Assembly (NCBI GenBank): GCA_021018815.1
Contig: JAITYX010000049.1
Coordinates: 744,001-808,000 of the forward strand
Source of the DNA: Talinum fruticosum
Lineage: Eukaryota > Streptophyta > Magnoliopsida > Caryophyllales > Talinaceae
Direction of reading: 5' to 3'
Length of the DNA: 64,000 nt
Shown: positions 47,721-60,745 of the stretch, piece after piece
How positions within the stretch are numbered: position 1 is the first letter of the stretch
How the letters are laid out: every line of letters begins with the position of its first letter
The notes under the pieces: generated by a model
Told to the model about the DNA's origin: nothing
The model's input: the letters and a program-made list of their open reading frames with translations, nothing else
Databases searched by the model: none
Program-made: the position numbers and the translations under genes

Positions 47721-48154
47721 TGGCTAAGAAATCGGACTTTGCCCCGACGAAGACCTACCAACCGGAAAGCGCCGGCTCCCACCGGAAGAAGCGGGCGGCG
47801 GCAGTGCTGCTTCGGCGAAGACTAAAGCCGCGAGACGAAGAGGAAAGAGAGCGTGGGGGAGAGAGAAAGAGAGAGAGAGAGAGAGGGAGGAGGAGGAGCG
47901 ATAAAAAGGGAGGAGAGGGGTCCGAAAGCGGGGAAAGAGAGAGAGGGAGAAGTAAAGTTAAAATATCATAAATTGACTTCGCCGTACACGTGTCCCAAAA
48001 CTTTGCCACATCACTTTCCAACGAGTCGCCGCCCATAAAACTCGGTGGCATTCTCGATATTGGAAAATACCCCCAAAGTTGGTTCTGTTCGCAGCCAAGG
48101 AAATTGTTCGTATTATATTTGGCCAATACCCCCAAAGTTCGTATTATATTTTTG
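47721..48154. other. Low-complexity purine-rich DNA of unknown origin
   Basis: GAGA-rich sequence (47,840-47,960) is followed by a 15-bp direct repeat, AATACCCCCAAAGTT, at about 48,066 and 48,125. Read on the minus strand the pyrimidine-rich block resembles a plant gene leader. I cannot assign it to a family. Confidence 0.35.
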
Positions 48155-48589
48155 AGTATAATATTCATTATAATCAAATTCCATCGTAGTCGGTTCTAAG
48201 AAAGATGAAGTTATAAGAGTGAAAACATCGGACTATAAAGACTTGATATGGACAAATAACTCTCAAACACACAAACCGACTTAAAAAGAGGAATTAACAC
48301 TATAATTCACTTGGTGTTGAAATCTGCAGTTAGAACTCGGATAGAAAGAGTTAGAGAGATTATTTGATGATGCAATAAATGCGAGTGGTGTCCGAGTGAC
48401 TCATAAACATCAATGTGAGAGGATAAACAAAATTGTGTTTTCCGAGTCGATCGTAAATGAATGAAAACGTACACAAGAGTTTCTATAACACTCATAATTA
48501 CTTGTAATCAAATCTTAAGAGGGATGAGGTTATTACCTCGAGTCTTTATGTAGTACTCGAATGATTTATATTCGTAGTCCGAGTTTTCA
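48155..48589 (-). repeat. Element E 3' LTR fragment
   Basis: It matches 3,370-3,791 of the leftmost LTR, including TTCCATCGTAGTCGGT and the TCCGAGTGACTC site. It ends GAGTTTTCA next to a tract reading AAGGGCGAGA on the minus strand. The rest of the LTR is missing on the left. Confidence 0.7.
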
Positions 48590-49199
48590 ATCTCGCCCTT
48601 TTTATGAAAGGCATTCCACAGCTTAGATAGAAACTTTGTTAGTGAAAAAAACATGAGTTTTCATTCTCACTCAGTAGAGCATATCAAGATAAGAAGTAGT
48701 GAGTGAAGTGATTCGTACTCAGAGAAAGCATTTCGGATACTATCACTACTTATAACATTTATGCGGATAACGCATTTAGCAAAGAAATAATATGAACATC
48801 TATATCGGAGCAAAAAATTATGAACATATGTATCGGAGCAGGAAAAAAAAAAAAGAGATCGAACTCGGAAAGATTGAACTCGTAAAGAAAGAAAAATTCA
48901 TTCATTTATATAAAGCAAAAAAAAAAAAACTATACAAGACGAGAGGGTGAGAGAACTCCCCTACACATAACAACATCAAATTTTTCTATTGTTCTCCCCC
49001 TTGCCTTTCAAAGAAAAACAAAAACTAGGAAGAACACATCAAGAAGATACAGTTGATGTTTGGACAAAAAAAATAAAAAACAAAAGAAAAGAAATCAGGA
49101 TGGGGGTGCTTGGGGGTGTTGTGTGTGCTGAGGTGGTTAAGCAAGCAGGCGCCGGCGCTAGTATGCTTGAGATGACGTTAAAGATCGGGCAGCGGCATC
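48590..49199 (-). other. Element E region next to the polypurine tract
   Basis: Non-coding. A second purine tract (minus-strand AAGGGGGAGAA followed by CAATAG) lies at about 48,990-49,002. It is equivalent to the one at about 31,040 in element B. Confidence 0.5.
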
Positions 49200-50721
49200 A
49201 CTGGGATCTCTATTAGCCGCTTAGCTTTAAGTGGCTGACCCAAAACTAAGTCATCCAGAGGCTCATCCTCCTGGAAAGCCGCGGAGAGAGGTGCTTCTTA
49301 TGGCTTGACCGCCGTGGATCGACCAATGTCCGCTGGGTCTTTTAACCCACTCGGACTCACTGTCTAAGCTTATCAACTCCGGTTCGGGAACTTCAAGCAC
49401 CTTGTCCCTCGGCTTCCTCCTTCTTTTCTCTTTCTTCCTCTTTCTCCTTGTCCTTCTCTTCTTCCTCCTTCTCTTCCTTCTTCTCCTCGGACCGAGCCGC
49501 TTTAGCCGCAACTTCTTCTTCTTCTTCCGCCTCTCCGCAGGGAGGCTTGGCGAGGCTCGAGGACTCCTCGAAGTATCCGAGCTGCCTAGGTCCTGAGCAA
49601 GCTTGGTTCTCCTTTGCAGAGGAACCGAAGTTGCTCCTGTTGCTCCTTGACCAGGATCTTCATCTTGAGGAGCAGATCCTAGTGCTCCCGAATCTAAGAT
49701 CGAGTCGTTTTTTGGTTTATAACCATACTCTAAAGGAAATTTTTTAGGAGCGAAGAATGGTCCGAAATTCTTCGATCATAGATAAGATCTTGTCTATCAG
49801 ATCGAAGACAAGGTAGCCGAGGCTGCAGGAGGAGGACTCGAAGTGGAAGCATCACCAGGTGGAGGAGGGAGAGATAGGAGAGTCCGAGTCCGAGTCCGAG
49901 GAGGGGGTGAAGGGGGCTTCGGTTCTAACCCATGGACCCGCACACCGGGCTTGGTTTCTCGGTACCCGTATCCCGAAGTTCCTTCCCGGCAACAACAATG
50001 GCAGCCTCGGACACCGCATTTGGGTCTAAGGGGAGGGGAACGTTAAACCGCTTGAAGACAAAAGTTAAAAGGGCTTCGAAGGGAATAGGAGAGGATTTCT
50101 TGGATTGAGCTAGCATAGTGGCCATTTGCTCGATGATGGTTGGGAAGAGGTCTACATTGTAGCCCTCAAGGATATCGAACGAGCTTTGAGAATCTTAGAG
50201 TTAGGATCCTCTTTGCTCGAGTGATGAGAGAAGACATCGAAGAAAATAAAGAAGTCTAGCCTCAATCTTCATCCGAATCACCGAGAAATTCTTTCATGAC
50301 TTAGGGACTTGGCATATTTTTCAAAGAACTCATCCGCAATCTCATTGAAAGGGATGGGATTACAGTTGAGAAAGAGAGAGGAAACTTTGAAGAGACGGTG
50401 GAGGAGGGAAAGATTGATGCGCACCACGGTGTCGCGAACTTTGGCGGTGATGACTCCTCGGAGCAGGACAAGTTATAATAGAACTCAAGCAATGAGTTCT
50501 GGGTAAATAAACTCACCGAAGCAAAGAAAGTTGTAAACTCTAGTGGTTTTGATATGATTCAACCACGAAAACGATGTGGTTGGGAAGAACTTATCATCCA
50601 ACATGAGGTGTTGGGTGACGAAAATTTTTAAGGGGTTAGAGGTGCCCTCTTGGGTTTTTTAGGTGCGAGGTTTCTTGGTTGCACACCTTAGAAAATCTTG
50701 GGTTGAACCTCTGTTAGGCAT
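49200..50721 (-). pseudogene. Downstream ORF (env-like position) of element E
   Basis: It starts MPNRGSTQDF at 50,721 and is recognisably the same gene as in element B. Shared features are an FIYPEL motif, a SKEDPNSK segment (about 50,210), and a late Arg/Lys/Glu-rich tail (PRRRRKRRRKKRRTRRKRKK at about 49,490). Many stops and frame changes are present. Function unknown. Confidence 0.5.
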
Positions 50722-50838
50722 GGCTGATGATTTTGGAGTGAAAGAGAGTGAACTCAAAAGACGAGAGAAAGAGAGAGAGAGAGAAAGAGAGTACCGAGAG
50801 GTTTGAGTGCGAGAATGAGTAAGCGAGAGAGTAGGTTA

Positions 50839-50884
<46 letters not shown>

Positions 50885-51319
50885 AAGTAGCGAAGTGAAG
50901 GTAATGGGTGCTATTTATAGCGAAAAGGAATGTCTTTCAGTATTTGGTCCGACCTAAACCTCCAACAAGTGGCCTCAAACAGGTGTGATGTTTCTGCTCT
51001 CCAACGGTTAGAATTTCAGTGACTTTCTCCCAACGGCTAGTTCACCGATCGAGGCGTGTGGTAGAGAGAGAGAAAAGGAGAAATTTTAAAAGAAATTTAT
51101 GAAATTATCCACTAATCTAGAGATGATTTGAGAAGTTTGAAGTCCATTTTTCTCAAAACCGAATCGACTCAAGTATAGTTTCGAGTGACTCGGAAAGTGC
51201 GAACATATAATAACTCCTAGCTTAGTCTCACTGGGTCAATCGAACCAATTGTTATTAAGACAAAGAAAGGAAACACATAACACTTTATCATGCAAGATAA
51301 TTTCACTTAAAAATCACAA
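50722..51319 (-). other. Element E spacer with GA microsatellite
   Basis: It is the counterpart of 46,459-47,130. A pure (GA)n run occupies about 50,841-50,881. A TATA-like minus-strand sequence (CTATAAATAGC) is near 50,910. There is no coding region. Confidence 0.6.
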
Positions 51320-54300
51320 AATCATGCATTAATCATTCCTAATAAAACAAAACCGATCTTCACTAAGAGGCTTATTGAAAGTATGAGCTAACTGAAATTT
51401 CCTAGGAATTAATTCAAGTTCAATATCACCTTTCTCGGAATGGTCTCTCGAAAATGATACCCGACCTCAATGTGTTTTGTCTTTGAATGTCGAAGTGGAT
51501 TCTTAGTGATGCCGATTGCACTCGATTGTCACACTTGATTGAAATTGATTTGAATGAAAGGCCAAGATCTTTCAAGTGTTGCTTGATTCATAAATATGAG
51601 CACAACGACACTCCAGTTGTAATGTACTAAGCTTCAGCAGCTTGATAGAACAATTGAGTTTTCCTTCTTTGAGTGCCAAGATATAAGGGATTGACCTAGA
51701 AGTTGGCATGCTCCTGATGTGCTCGTTCTATCAACCTTATATCCAGCATAATCAGCTTCGAGTATCTAGTGAGGGTCGGTTCCGAGTCTCTTGAGAAGCG
51801 AGACCTAAATTTTGAGTCCCCGCAAGATATCTAAAGATTCTCTTCACCGCAGATGAGATATGATTCTTTTGGATTAGCTTGGAATCTTGTACACACACAT
51901 ACACTAAATATAATGTTTGGCCTACTAGATGTGAGATATAGTAGAGATCCAATCATACCTTGATAGAGTTTCGATCTACTCGCTTTACCTTTTTCGTCCG
52001 AGTCCAGCTTCATGCTCGCTACTCATTGGTGTTGCTGCATGTTTTGCATCTTGAAGCTTGTACTTCTTCAACAAGTCCTTGGTATACTTAGATTGATAAA
52101 CATAGATGCCATCTTTATCTTGTCTAATTTGTAGACCAAGAAGAAATTGAGCTCTCCCATCATGCTCATTTAGAATTCTTGTCTCATTAACTCGAAAAAT
52201 TTCGACAGGGATTTTCATTAGTAGCTCCAAAAATTATATCATCAACATAATCTGAGCGATAAGAAAGTCTCTCCCCTTGGTTTTTATGAAAAGAGTTTTG
52301 TCAATTTGACCTCTTTTGAAATCATTTTAAACCAAGAAACCGCTTCAATCTTTCATACCAAGTTCTAGGAGCTTGTCTAAGACCATAAAGAGCTTTTTGT
52401 AATTTGAAAACATGATTTGGAAATTCCGAGTTTTCAAATCCAGGGCGTTGCTCAACATAGATTTCCTCTTGAATGAAACCATTCAGAAAGGCACATTTGA
52501 CATCCATTTGATACAACTTAATATTCATGCTTGATGCAAATGCCAAGAGGATTCTAATTGCTTCGATCCTAGCAACCGGTGCAAAGGTTTCCCCATAATC
52601 AATCCCTTCTTCTTGATTGTAACCTTGAGCCACAAGTCTAGCCTTATTTCTAACTACCAACCCGTCCTCATCCAGCTCTTAAAAACCCATTTGGTTCCTA
52701 TGAATGGGTGATCGGAAGGTCGTTCGGTGAAAGTCTAAACTTGGTTTCTCTCAAATTGATTAAGTTCCTCTTGCATGCAGTCTACCCATTTAGGTTCATT
52801 TAGGGCCTCTAGTACATTTCTGGTTTCACATAATGATATGAATATAGTGAATGCACATAGATTTTGCAAAGAAGAGCGAGTTCTTACCCCACTCGTTGAT
52901 GTCGGACAAAATGTTCTCGAGTGGGTGGCTCAAAGCATATTTGAATGCTCTACCTATTCTCTCGGTTCACCGGATTTGTTGGTTGTACTGGCTAATCTTC
53001 GTAGTCCGATCTGGTTGAGTTTGCTCATCTTCTTGATCTTCATCATTCCGAGCTGGCTCCCGACCTGGTTTAGTCTAAGTCATGATGTTCCGAGCAACCT
53101 CATTCCGAGTTGCTTTCTTTTGACTCTTTTGAGCTCGGCTTTAGCAAGATCATCTTCATCTTGACTTAGTTTCATGTCCGAGAAGGTTAACTCACTTGTC
53201 TTTCCCCGATCAATCTCATTAAACACAACGTGGATGTTTTCTTCCACTTTCTTAGTTCTTTTATTGAAAACACGATATGCTTTACTATGAGATGAATAAC
53301 GCAGAAAGATACCTTCATCTCGACCGAGCATCAAACTTGGTCAGGTGATCCTTACCATTATGGGTTTCTTTCCCTTGTAGAGCTCATATGGAGTTTTCTT
53401 CAAGATGGGTCCGATGAGGCATCTGTTCGGTGTGTAGTTTGTCTGTGTTGATCGCCTCAGCCTAGAAATAGTAAGATAGATTGTGTTCAATCATCATCGT
53501 CCTTCCTATTTCTTCAAGAGTTTGATTCTTTCTCTCCACTACTCCATTCTGTTGTGGAGTTCGGGTGCTGAGAAGTTGCAAGACATACCATTCTTATCGC
53601 AGAACTCTGCAAATTCCGAGTAATCGAACTCCCTTCCATGGTCGGTTCGAATTCTTCCGATCCGAATCTTAGACTCTACTTGAATTTTCTTGCAGAGCTT
53701 GCTGAACTCTTTAAAAGCTTCATTTTTGTTCTTAAGAAAATAAGCCCAAGTAAGTCGTGAGTAGTCATCAACAATCACAAGTACATATGGCTTACCTCCG
53801 AGACTCTTTACATAGATTTTACCACGTAAATCGATATGCGACATTTCAAGCACTTTGGATGTGGAAACAGCTTTGAGAGGTTTGAAGGATGATGTAACCT
53901 ATTTCCCTTTTGTGCAAGCATCACAAATTTTATCTTTCTTAAATGCATAGTTAGTAAACCCCTTACTAAACCATGAGATGCAAGCTTTTTGATAGTGTGC
54001 ATGCTAACATGACCTAGTCTACGATGCCATGTCCATGAATCATCATGCAATGATGCTTTTAAATAAGATAAGTTCGACTTGGATCGAAAGAGGAATAGTG
54101 TAGGTATTACCCGATCTCTTACCCGAGAGCTTAGTTTCTTTGGTGGTTATTGCATGAGAAATATAACAATTGGTCCGAGTGAACCTTATCTCGTTGACGC
54201 TTGTCATACAATTAAGAGATGCTAAGTAGATTGTACTTTAATCCCTTCACAAGATAGACTCGGGCTTACCAGGTTATCGCCTTTCCCAATCTTGCCTATT

Positions 54301-55282
54301 CCAACTATCTCGCCCTTACTATCATCTCCAAAAATGACTTTGCCTCCTTTGTAATTTTGTAACTTAGAAAAGAGTCTTGAGTCTCCTGACATGTGGCGTG
54401 AGCATCCACTGTCTAAGTACCAATGACATTTTGTCTTTTTCTCGATTACCTACAAGTCGAAACACGCTAACCCGTCTCACTTCCTCTAACAAACCCAGTA
54501 ACTTCCTTTACTCGTGGTCCTTTTATGAGGAAGAAGACTCTTGGGAACCCAGATTTGAATGACTTTGGGTTTGGTCTGATTTTGAACCTTCCGTTTAGAA
54601 AACCGAGTCCGTGTCTCTTTCTTTTGAAAATCTTTTCTTTTATAAATGGGTGAAGAAGGTTTTCTCCTATAAACCGATCTGGGCTCAGTCCTCCTTTCAT
54701 TTTTATGAATAGGGCCATGCTCAGCCTTCCCGAACTTCACAGTTTTGGAATCCTTTTTGAAAAGATTTGAGTAGGAATTAGATTCCTCCTCTTTGTTAAA
54801 ACCAAGTCCTTCTTTCCCGAAGGAGACACACTGAGAGCCTAAAAGCACATCAAGGTTTTTCTGACCTTTAGTGAATTTCAAACAAGCTCTTGAGACTCAT
54901 TGAGCTTTCTTTTTAGATGTTCATTTTCTCTTCGAGTGACTCGGACTCAGTCTCATTGGCTTGAGTATTAATCTTGAGTTCTTTCGGAGTTAGTCTCGGT
55001 TTTTCCAATTCATTTTTCAAACCATTGCTCTCGAAGTGAGAGACTCAAGTTGTTCTTTGAACTGAGAAGAATTAGAAATGGACTTTTCTTCCAAAGTATA
55101 AATATATTTCGCTAAATTAACTTTAGAGAACTTAAGAAAGTATTCAATTACCTCCCGAGGACTTGTCTCCTCGGTGTCCGAATTGTCGAATCGACTCGGA
55201 TTCGGCTTTTGAGTCCGTTAGTACTATCGGACACTTTGAGTAATCAGAATCTTCATCTTCTTTAGATGAGTCTTCATCACTC
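51320..55282 (-). pseudogene. Element E gag-pol (broken)
   Basis: Minus-strand pieces include gag acidic C-terminus and coiled region (55,280-54,490), protease near 54,400, gag-pre-integrase (WHRRLGHVSMHTIKKLASHG at about 54,000), integrase (HIDLRGKIYVKSLGGKPYVL at about 53,840, then IRTDHGREFDYSEFAEFCDK), and RT as a clean 112-codon block at 52,322-52,660 with [40 protein letters not shown] and KALYGLRQAPRTWYERL. The YVDD region near 52,235 has lost a base. RNase H runs to about 51,320. Confidence 0.8.
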
Positions 55283-55475
55283 TGAAGGTTTGCTCTTGGA
55301 GAGTCTTAGTCACCCTAGAGGGGGTGAATAGGGTTATGAGGAAATTCAAATAATAAATGGAGGGTTAAAGTTTAAATTAAACTTTAAGGTCAGTTCGAGT
55401 CTAGATTGGACTCGAAAAGAGTGAACTTCGAATTACGTGGAAACCCTCATGGGGCGGAAAACCACGGCCAGTCTC
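55283..55475 (-). repeat. Copia LTR fragment F inserted in element E gag
   Basis: The plus strand begins TGAAGGTTTGCTCTTGG, the inner end of a minus-oriented LTR, directly after gag coding sequence with no primer site between. This is therefore a separate insertion, not the LTR of E. It runs only 193 bp because element D interrupts it at 55,475. The rest lies beyond the window. Confidence 0.75.
55471..55475. repeat. Left target site of element D (GTCTC)
   Basis: These are the five bases directly before the D LTR. The matching copy should follow the 3' LTR of D, which lies outside the window. Confidence 0.5.
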
Positions 55476-56330
55476 TGAAGACTTAAACTTTGCATAAATG
55501 TCATTCGAGTACCATCAAGGGATCAGTGTACAGACTTCATCTCTTGTAAGTTTTGATTACAAGTCATTCTAAGTGCTTCGAAACTTTTCTAAGTGATACA
55601 AAATCTTTTCTAAGTGTTACGAAACCATTGCATATGTTCTCACCGATTCCGACCGACTCGGAAAGCATACTCTTGCTTATCGGTTCACACACGGTTCCGA
55701 GTCACTCGAGATAACACTTAGGCTTATTACATGTTCAAACATTTGCTCTAATGTACATAAACTCGGTTCTAACTTCGTGTTCTAAGCCTCGATTGAATTA
55801 CGGTGTTAATTCCTCTCTTTAAGTCGAGCATGCTTTGTTTGAACCATGCCTATCTAAGTTCAAGTATTACTACTCGATATTCCTCATCTAACTTGACTTA
55901 CTTCTAGACTAACTTAGATGGAATTTGAGCATAAGGGATATTAGACAAAAAATTCCACTCCTTCGGGACTCGAGATAATTATGCACTTAATTATCTTAAT
56001 TAATTTATTATCTGTGTCTAACCTTGGACCAAAGTATTTTATACTTTGAGAACCAATTTGATTTACTTTTGTAGGTTATTCAAACGAGGTTATCCTACTT
56101 TTGAATTACAAAAGTAACCGGCTTCAAGATGTCAAATCACCAGCAGACAAGGCTTTTTCCACTTCGACCAAGGCCCGGACACTTTGTCGGGGTTGTTTGT
56201 TTCCAAAACTAGAAATCTGCAACGCCAAGCTCAACGATGGTTTCCACCCTACTTTTCAAATACCACCGAGTGAATTGGGACATCCAAAGGAGTCAAAGAG
56301 TCTTGCCAAACGTTCACACCTCAACGGATA

Positions 56331-56351
56331 TTTTCCGAGTCACTCGGAAAA
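56331..56351. promoter_or_regulatory. LTR palindrome, 10-bp arms
   Basis: TTTTCCGAGT, one base, then ACTCGGAAAA: a perfect palindrome about 70 bases upstream of the TATA box. The equivalent site in element A (about 28,008-28,028) reads CTCGT in place of CTCGG. Its position suggests a promoter-proximal protein-binding site. Confidence 0.6.
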
Positions 56352-56419
56352 GCCATTGCAATGGTCACAAAGGGCTTCTAATCGGAAGATAGTCACAATG
56401 GCTAATCCGCTTGGTCATA

Positions 56420-56428
56420 TATAAATAG
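56420..56428 (+). promoter_or_regulatory. LTR TATA box (element D)
   Basis: TATAAATAG followed by AAGCC, at the same relative place as in the other LTRs. Confidence 0.7.
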
Positions 56429-57005
56429 AAGCCAACTCTCAAGACTTGAAAATTGCTGGAACCGTTGTCAAAGACACATACTTAAGTAAAAGTCTTTCTA
56501 TTCACATTCAATCTTCTACTTACAACTCCAACTCTTGACTTAATATCTTCCGAGTTGTAAGGTCTTGTAATCGATCACAAACACTTATTCTTACTTCCTA
56601 AGTAATGTCCCTTGACTGAGCTATAAGGGTTAACTCAGCTCGGTTGTCCCTAACTGTAAAGGTTACCTCAATTGGGAAGTACTAGATTAGATGAGGGAAC
56701 TTCGAGTCTAGGAAAATAGTGTCGGGAATTGTCTAAGCGAGCAATTCTGGTTAAGTCTTTCTACTGTATTTTGTGGATTCAAAATAGTCGATTTGACTTG
56801 GTGCTTGGATTAGCACCGACCGCGGTTTTCTGCCCCAGGAGAGTTTCCACGTAATTTTTGAGTTAACACTTTTCCGAGTCCAATCTAGACTCGGACTGTC
56901 TCAAATTCAGTTTAAGTTTTTAATCTTCCATTCTTTGTTCAAATTTCCTCATCACCCTATTCACCCCCTCTAGGGTGACTTAATATCTCCAAGAGCAAAC
57001 ATTCA

Positions 57006-57024
57006 ATTGGTATCGAGCCTAGCC
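57006..57024 (+). other. Element D primer-binding site
   Basis: ATTGGTATCGAGCCTAGCC. The core TGGTATC-GAGCC matches the initiator methionine tRNA complement except for one missing A. Confidence 0.8.
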
Positions 57025-57063
57025 TTTCGAAAGGATTTAACCATCCAAAGGTCTAAAGATTGA

Positions 57064-60000
57064 ATGGCTCGGAACAATGGAGAGTTCGATGAAGGAAGAT
57101 CTTCCGAGTAGACCACCAAAGTTCAAAGGATCTAACTTCGTGAACTAGAAGAAGCTCATGGAATGTTTCCTACTTGGATCATGATGAAGATGTCCGGAAC
57201 ATTATACAAGTAGGGAACTACATTCCAATGAAGATGGAAGAAACAAGAACTTCAAGGTGATGAACATTCGATGTGCGCTATCAGCTCGGAAGAATACAAC
57301 CGAGTGTCGACCGTGACACAGCCAAAGAAGTGTTGGACATTCTTCTCAACACTTATGAAGGTACAAGCCAAGTCGAACAAGCGAAGATAAGCCAATATCT
57401 TCACAAGTACGAGCTGTTCAAGATGGAGCCGAAGAGAACATCACTGAGATGTTCATCCACTTCATTGAGATTACTAACGATGACAAATCTCTGGGTAGAA
57501 AGATTTCCCACGAGGAAATGTGCGAAAGATACTCGAAGTCTACCCAAGAGAAGATGGGGTCCCAAAGTGACAGCCATCGCAGAGGCTCGTAACCTGTCCT
57601 TACCGAAGCCGGATGAACTTATTGGGAAGCTACTCACCCATGAGATCCACTTGGAAGAGGAGGATGTAGAGGTCGAGCACTAAAAAGATCATCACACTCG
57701 AAGGCCTCAAAAACGAGAGAAGCAAATATGAGTTCCTCCGACTCGGAAGAGGATCCCATGGCACTTATCGCTAGAGGCTTCAAAAGAATGATGGAGCACA
57801 AGAGATGGGATAAGAAGCCAAGAGAAGAGTTCTATAAGAAAGACAAGAAGGATAGACAAGGTAAACATTCTTCCCTTCAAAGTTATCTTTAACTAAGAAC
57901 TCCAACTCGTTTTGAATGTGACGAGCAAGGAACACATAGTCAAAGACTGTCCCGGGAGAAAGAGGGACGAAAAGAAGAAAAAAGGCTATGATGGCCACTT
58001 GGAGTGATAAAGAGTCATCGGAAGACGATGAAGACTCGAGATGATTCAAAGTGTCCGATAGCACTCTCGGACTCAAAAGTTGAATCGAGTCGGACTCGAG
58101 ATCACTCGGACAACGAGGAAACAAATCCTCAGGAGGTCATTGAATACTTCCTTAAGTTTTCCAAAGTTGATTTAGCCAAATATATTTATACTTTGGAAGA
58201 AAAGTCCAATTTTAATTCCTCTCGGTTTAAAGAACAACTTAAGTCTCGTTACTTTTGAGAGCATCTCTTTGAAAAATGAATTAGAAAAGCTGAGACTTAC
58301 TCTAAGAGAACTCAAGACTAGTGCTCAATATAATGAGATTGAGTCCGAGTCACTCGAAGAGAAAATGAGCATCCGAAGCAAGAGCTCAATGAGTCTAAAG
58401 AGCTTGTTTTAAAATTTACTCAAGGTCAGAAAAACCTTGACATGCTCTTAGGATCAAAATATGTCTCCTTTAGAAAAGAAGGACTTGGTTTTAACAAAGA
58501 GGAGGAATCCAATTCCTATGTAGAACTTTTCAAAAGGATTCCGGAACTGTGAAGTTCGGGAAGGCTAAGCACAGTCCCATTCATAAGAATGAGAGGAGGA
58601 CTAAGCCCGGACCAGCTTACAGGAGAAAACCTTCTCCTTCTATTTATAAAAGGAAATAGTGTCAAAAGAAAGAGACACGGACTCAGATTTCTAAAAGAAA
58701 GACTCGGAATCGGACCAAACCCAAAGTTATTTAAATCTGGGTTCCCAAGAGTCTACTTCCTTAGAAAAGAGCACGATAAAGGGAGTTACTTGGGTTCATT
58801 AGAGGAAGTGAGAAAGGTTAGTTTGTTTCTAACTTGCGGGTGGCTCGAGAAAGAACAAAAGGGCATTGGTACCTAGACAGTGGATGCTCACATCACATGT
58901 CAGGAAATCCAAGACTCTTTTCTGAATTAGAAGATTACAAGGGAGTAAAAGTCACATTTGGAGATGACAGCAAAGGCAAGATAATTGGGATAGGCAAGAT
59001 TGGAAAAGGAAACGATCCGGTCAACTCGGTATACCTTGTTAAGGGATTAAAGTACAATCTACTCAAGCATCTCTCAACTCGTGTGACAATGGTCAAGAGG
59101 TAGGATTTACTCGGACCAACTATTATATCTCCGATGATACTACCAAGGAGACCAAGCTCTCGGATAAGAGATCGGGTAACACCTATACTTTTCCTCTTTC
59201 GATCCGAGTCAGAATTTATCCTGTTTAAAGGCATCTCTTCATGATGATTCATGGACATGGCATCGTTGACTTGGTCATGTTAGCATGCACACCATTAAGA
59301 AACTTGCATCTCATGGTTTAGTTAGAGGATTGCCTAACTGTGCTTTTAAGAAAGATAAAATTTGTGAAGCATGCACAAAAGGGAAACAAGTCGAGATAAT
59401 CTTTTAAATCTCTGAAAACTATTTCCACATCCAAGGCGCTTGAAATGTTGCATATGGATTTATGTGGTGAAATCCTCGTCAAGAGTCTCGGAGGTAAATC
59501 ATATGTGCTTGTTATTGTTGATGAGTACTCACGATTTATCCGGGTGTGTTTTCTTAAGCACAAAAATGAAGCCTTCAAAGAGTTCAGCAAGCTCTGCGAG
59601 AAAATCCAAGTTGAGTCTCGGACTCGGATTTAGAGATTTCGAACTAATCATGGAAGGGAGTTCGACTTTTCAAAATTTACATAATTCTGTTACAAAAGTG
59701 GCATCTCCCACAACTTCTTAGCACCAAGAACTCCTCAACAAAATGGAGCAGTGGAGAGGAAGAACCGAACTCTTGAAGAAATAGCGAGGACAATGATGAT
59801 TGAACATAATCTACCCTACTATTTACGGGCTGAGGCATTCAACACGAGCAAACTATACTTTGAATAGATTCCTCGTCGGACCCATCCTGAAGAAAACTCC
59901 ATACGAGCTCTACAAAGGGAAGAAACCCAACATTTCATATTTCAAACCCTTTTGGATGTAAGTGCTTTGTTCACAACAACGGTAAGGTTCACCTCACCAA

Positions 60001-60745
60001 ATTTGATGCTCGGTCGGATGAAGGTATTTTTCTTGGTTATTCATCTCATAGCAAAGCATATCGTATTTTCAATAAAAGAACTAACAAAGTGGAAGAAAGC
60101 ATCCACGTTATGTTTGATGAGATTGAACAGGAAAAACCAAGTGAGTCAACATTCTCGGACACTGAAGCTTAGCAGAAATGATGATCTTGATGAAAATGAG
60201 CTCATCAAGAATCAAATCCGTGTCACTCGGAATGGAGTCACTCGGACTCGGAATAAGACGACCCAAGAGCTAGCTCAGAATGTTGAAGGTCAATCTGATG
60301 AACAAGCTCACTCAGAACAGACCACCGAGGATCAACCAAGTCAACCTACGGATCTGGTGAATGAAAGAACAGGTAGAGCTTTCAAGTATGCTTCTAGTCA
60401 CCCACTAGAAAACATCATATCCGACATCAACGAGTGGGGTAAGAACTCGTTCCTCTCTTCAAAATCTATGTGCATTCATTGCATTCATATCATTAACTGA
60501 ACCCATAAGTGCACTAGAGGCCCTAAATGAACCTAAATGGGTAGAGGCCATGCAAGAGGAACTCGATCAATTCGAAAGAAACCAAGTCCGGACTCGACCA
60601 AACGACCTTCGACCACCCCGTCATAGGAACCAAATGGGTCTTCAAAAACAAACTGAATGAAGATGGGTTAGTAGTCGAAATAAGGCTAGACTTGTAGCTC
60701 AAGGTTATAATCAAGAAGAAGGGATTGATTGTGGGGAAACCTTTG
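57064..60745 (+). pseudogene. Element D gag, protease, integrase and start of RT
   Basis: Gag begins ATGGCTCGGAACAATGG. GTSQVEQAKISQYLHKYELF is at about 57,360. The zinc knuckle region near 57,905 is disrupted (CTCG for CTG). Protease WYLDSGCSHHMSGNPRLF is at about 58,865. The integrase core starts MLHMDLCGEILVKSLGGKSY (about 59,445). WVFKNKLNEDG, the RT start, is near 60,637. Frame breaks near 58,255, 59,632, 59,955 and 60,170 are shared with 41,768-45,186. Confidence 0.8.

Larger units (their letters stand above)
48155..55282 (-). mobile_element. Copia element E (decayed, minus strand)
   Basis: It contains a 3' LTR fragment (48,155-48,589), a degraded polypurine tract, the downstream ORF (about 49,200-50,721), an untranslated stretch, and pol and gag (51,320-55,282). 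It is cut inside the gag C-terminal acidic region at 55,282 by another copia LTR. It is more diverged than B, A or D, with many stops. Confidence 0.75.
55476..57005 (+). repeat. Element D 5' LTR (1.53 kb)
   Basis: It starts TGAAGACTTAAAC and ends GAGCAAACATTCA. It is followed by ATTGGTATCGAGCCTAGCC, the primer site. It contains a near-ideal palindrome at 56,331-56,351 and the TATA box at 56,420. Confidence 0.9.

Noticed and set aside
47853..48038. Arg/Glu-rich ORF after the histone H1 fragment
   Set aside because: It is produced by GAGA-type repeat sequence. It could be a decayed H1 tail but nothing specific supports that.
55283..55475. Considered as the 5' LTR of element E
   Set aside because: There is no primer site or gag start between it and E. 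The neighbouring E sequence is the gag C-terminus, so it must be a separate insertion.
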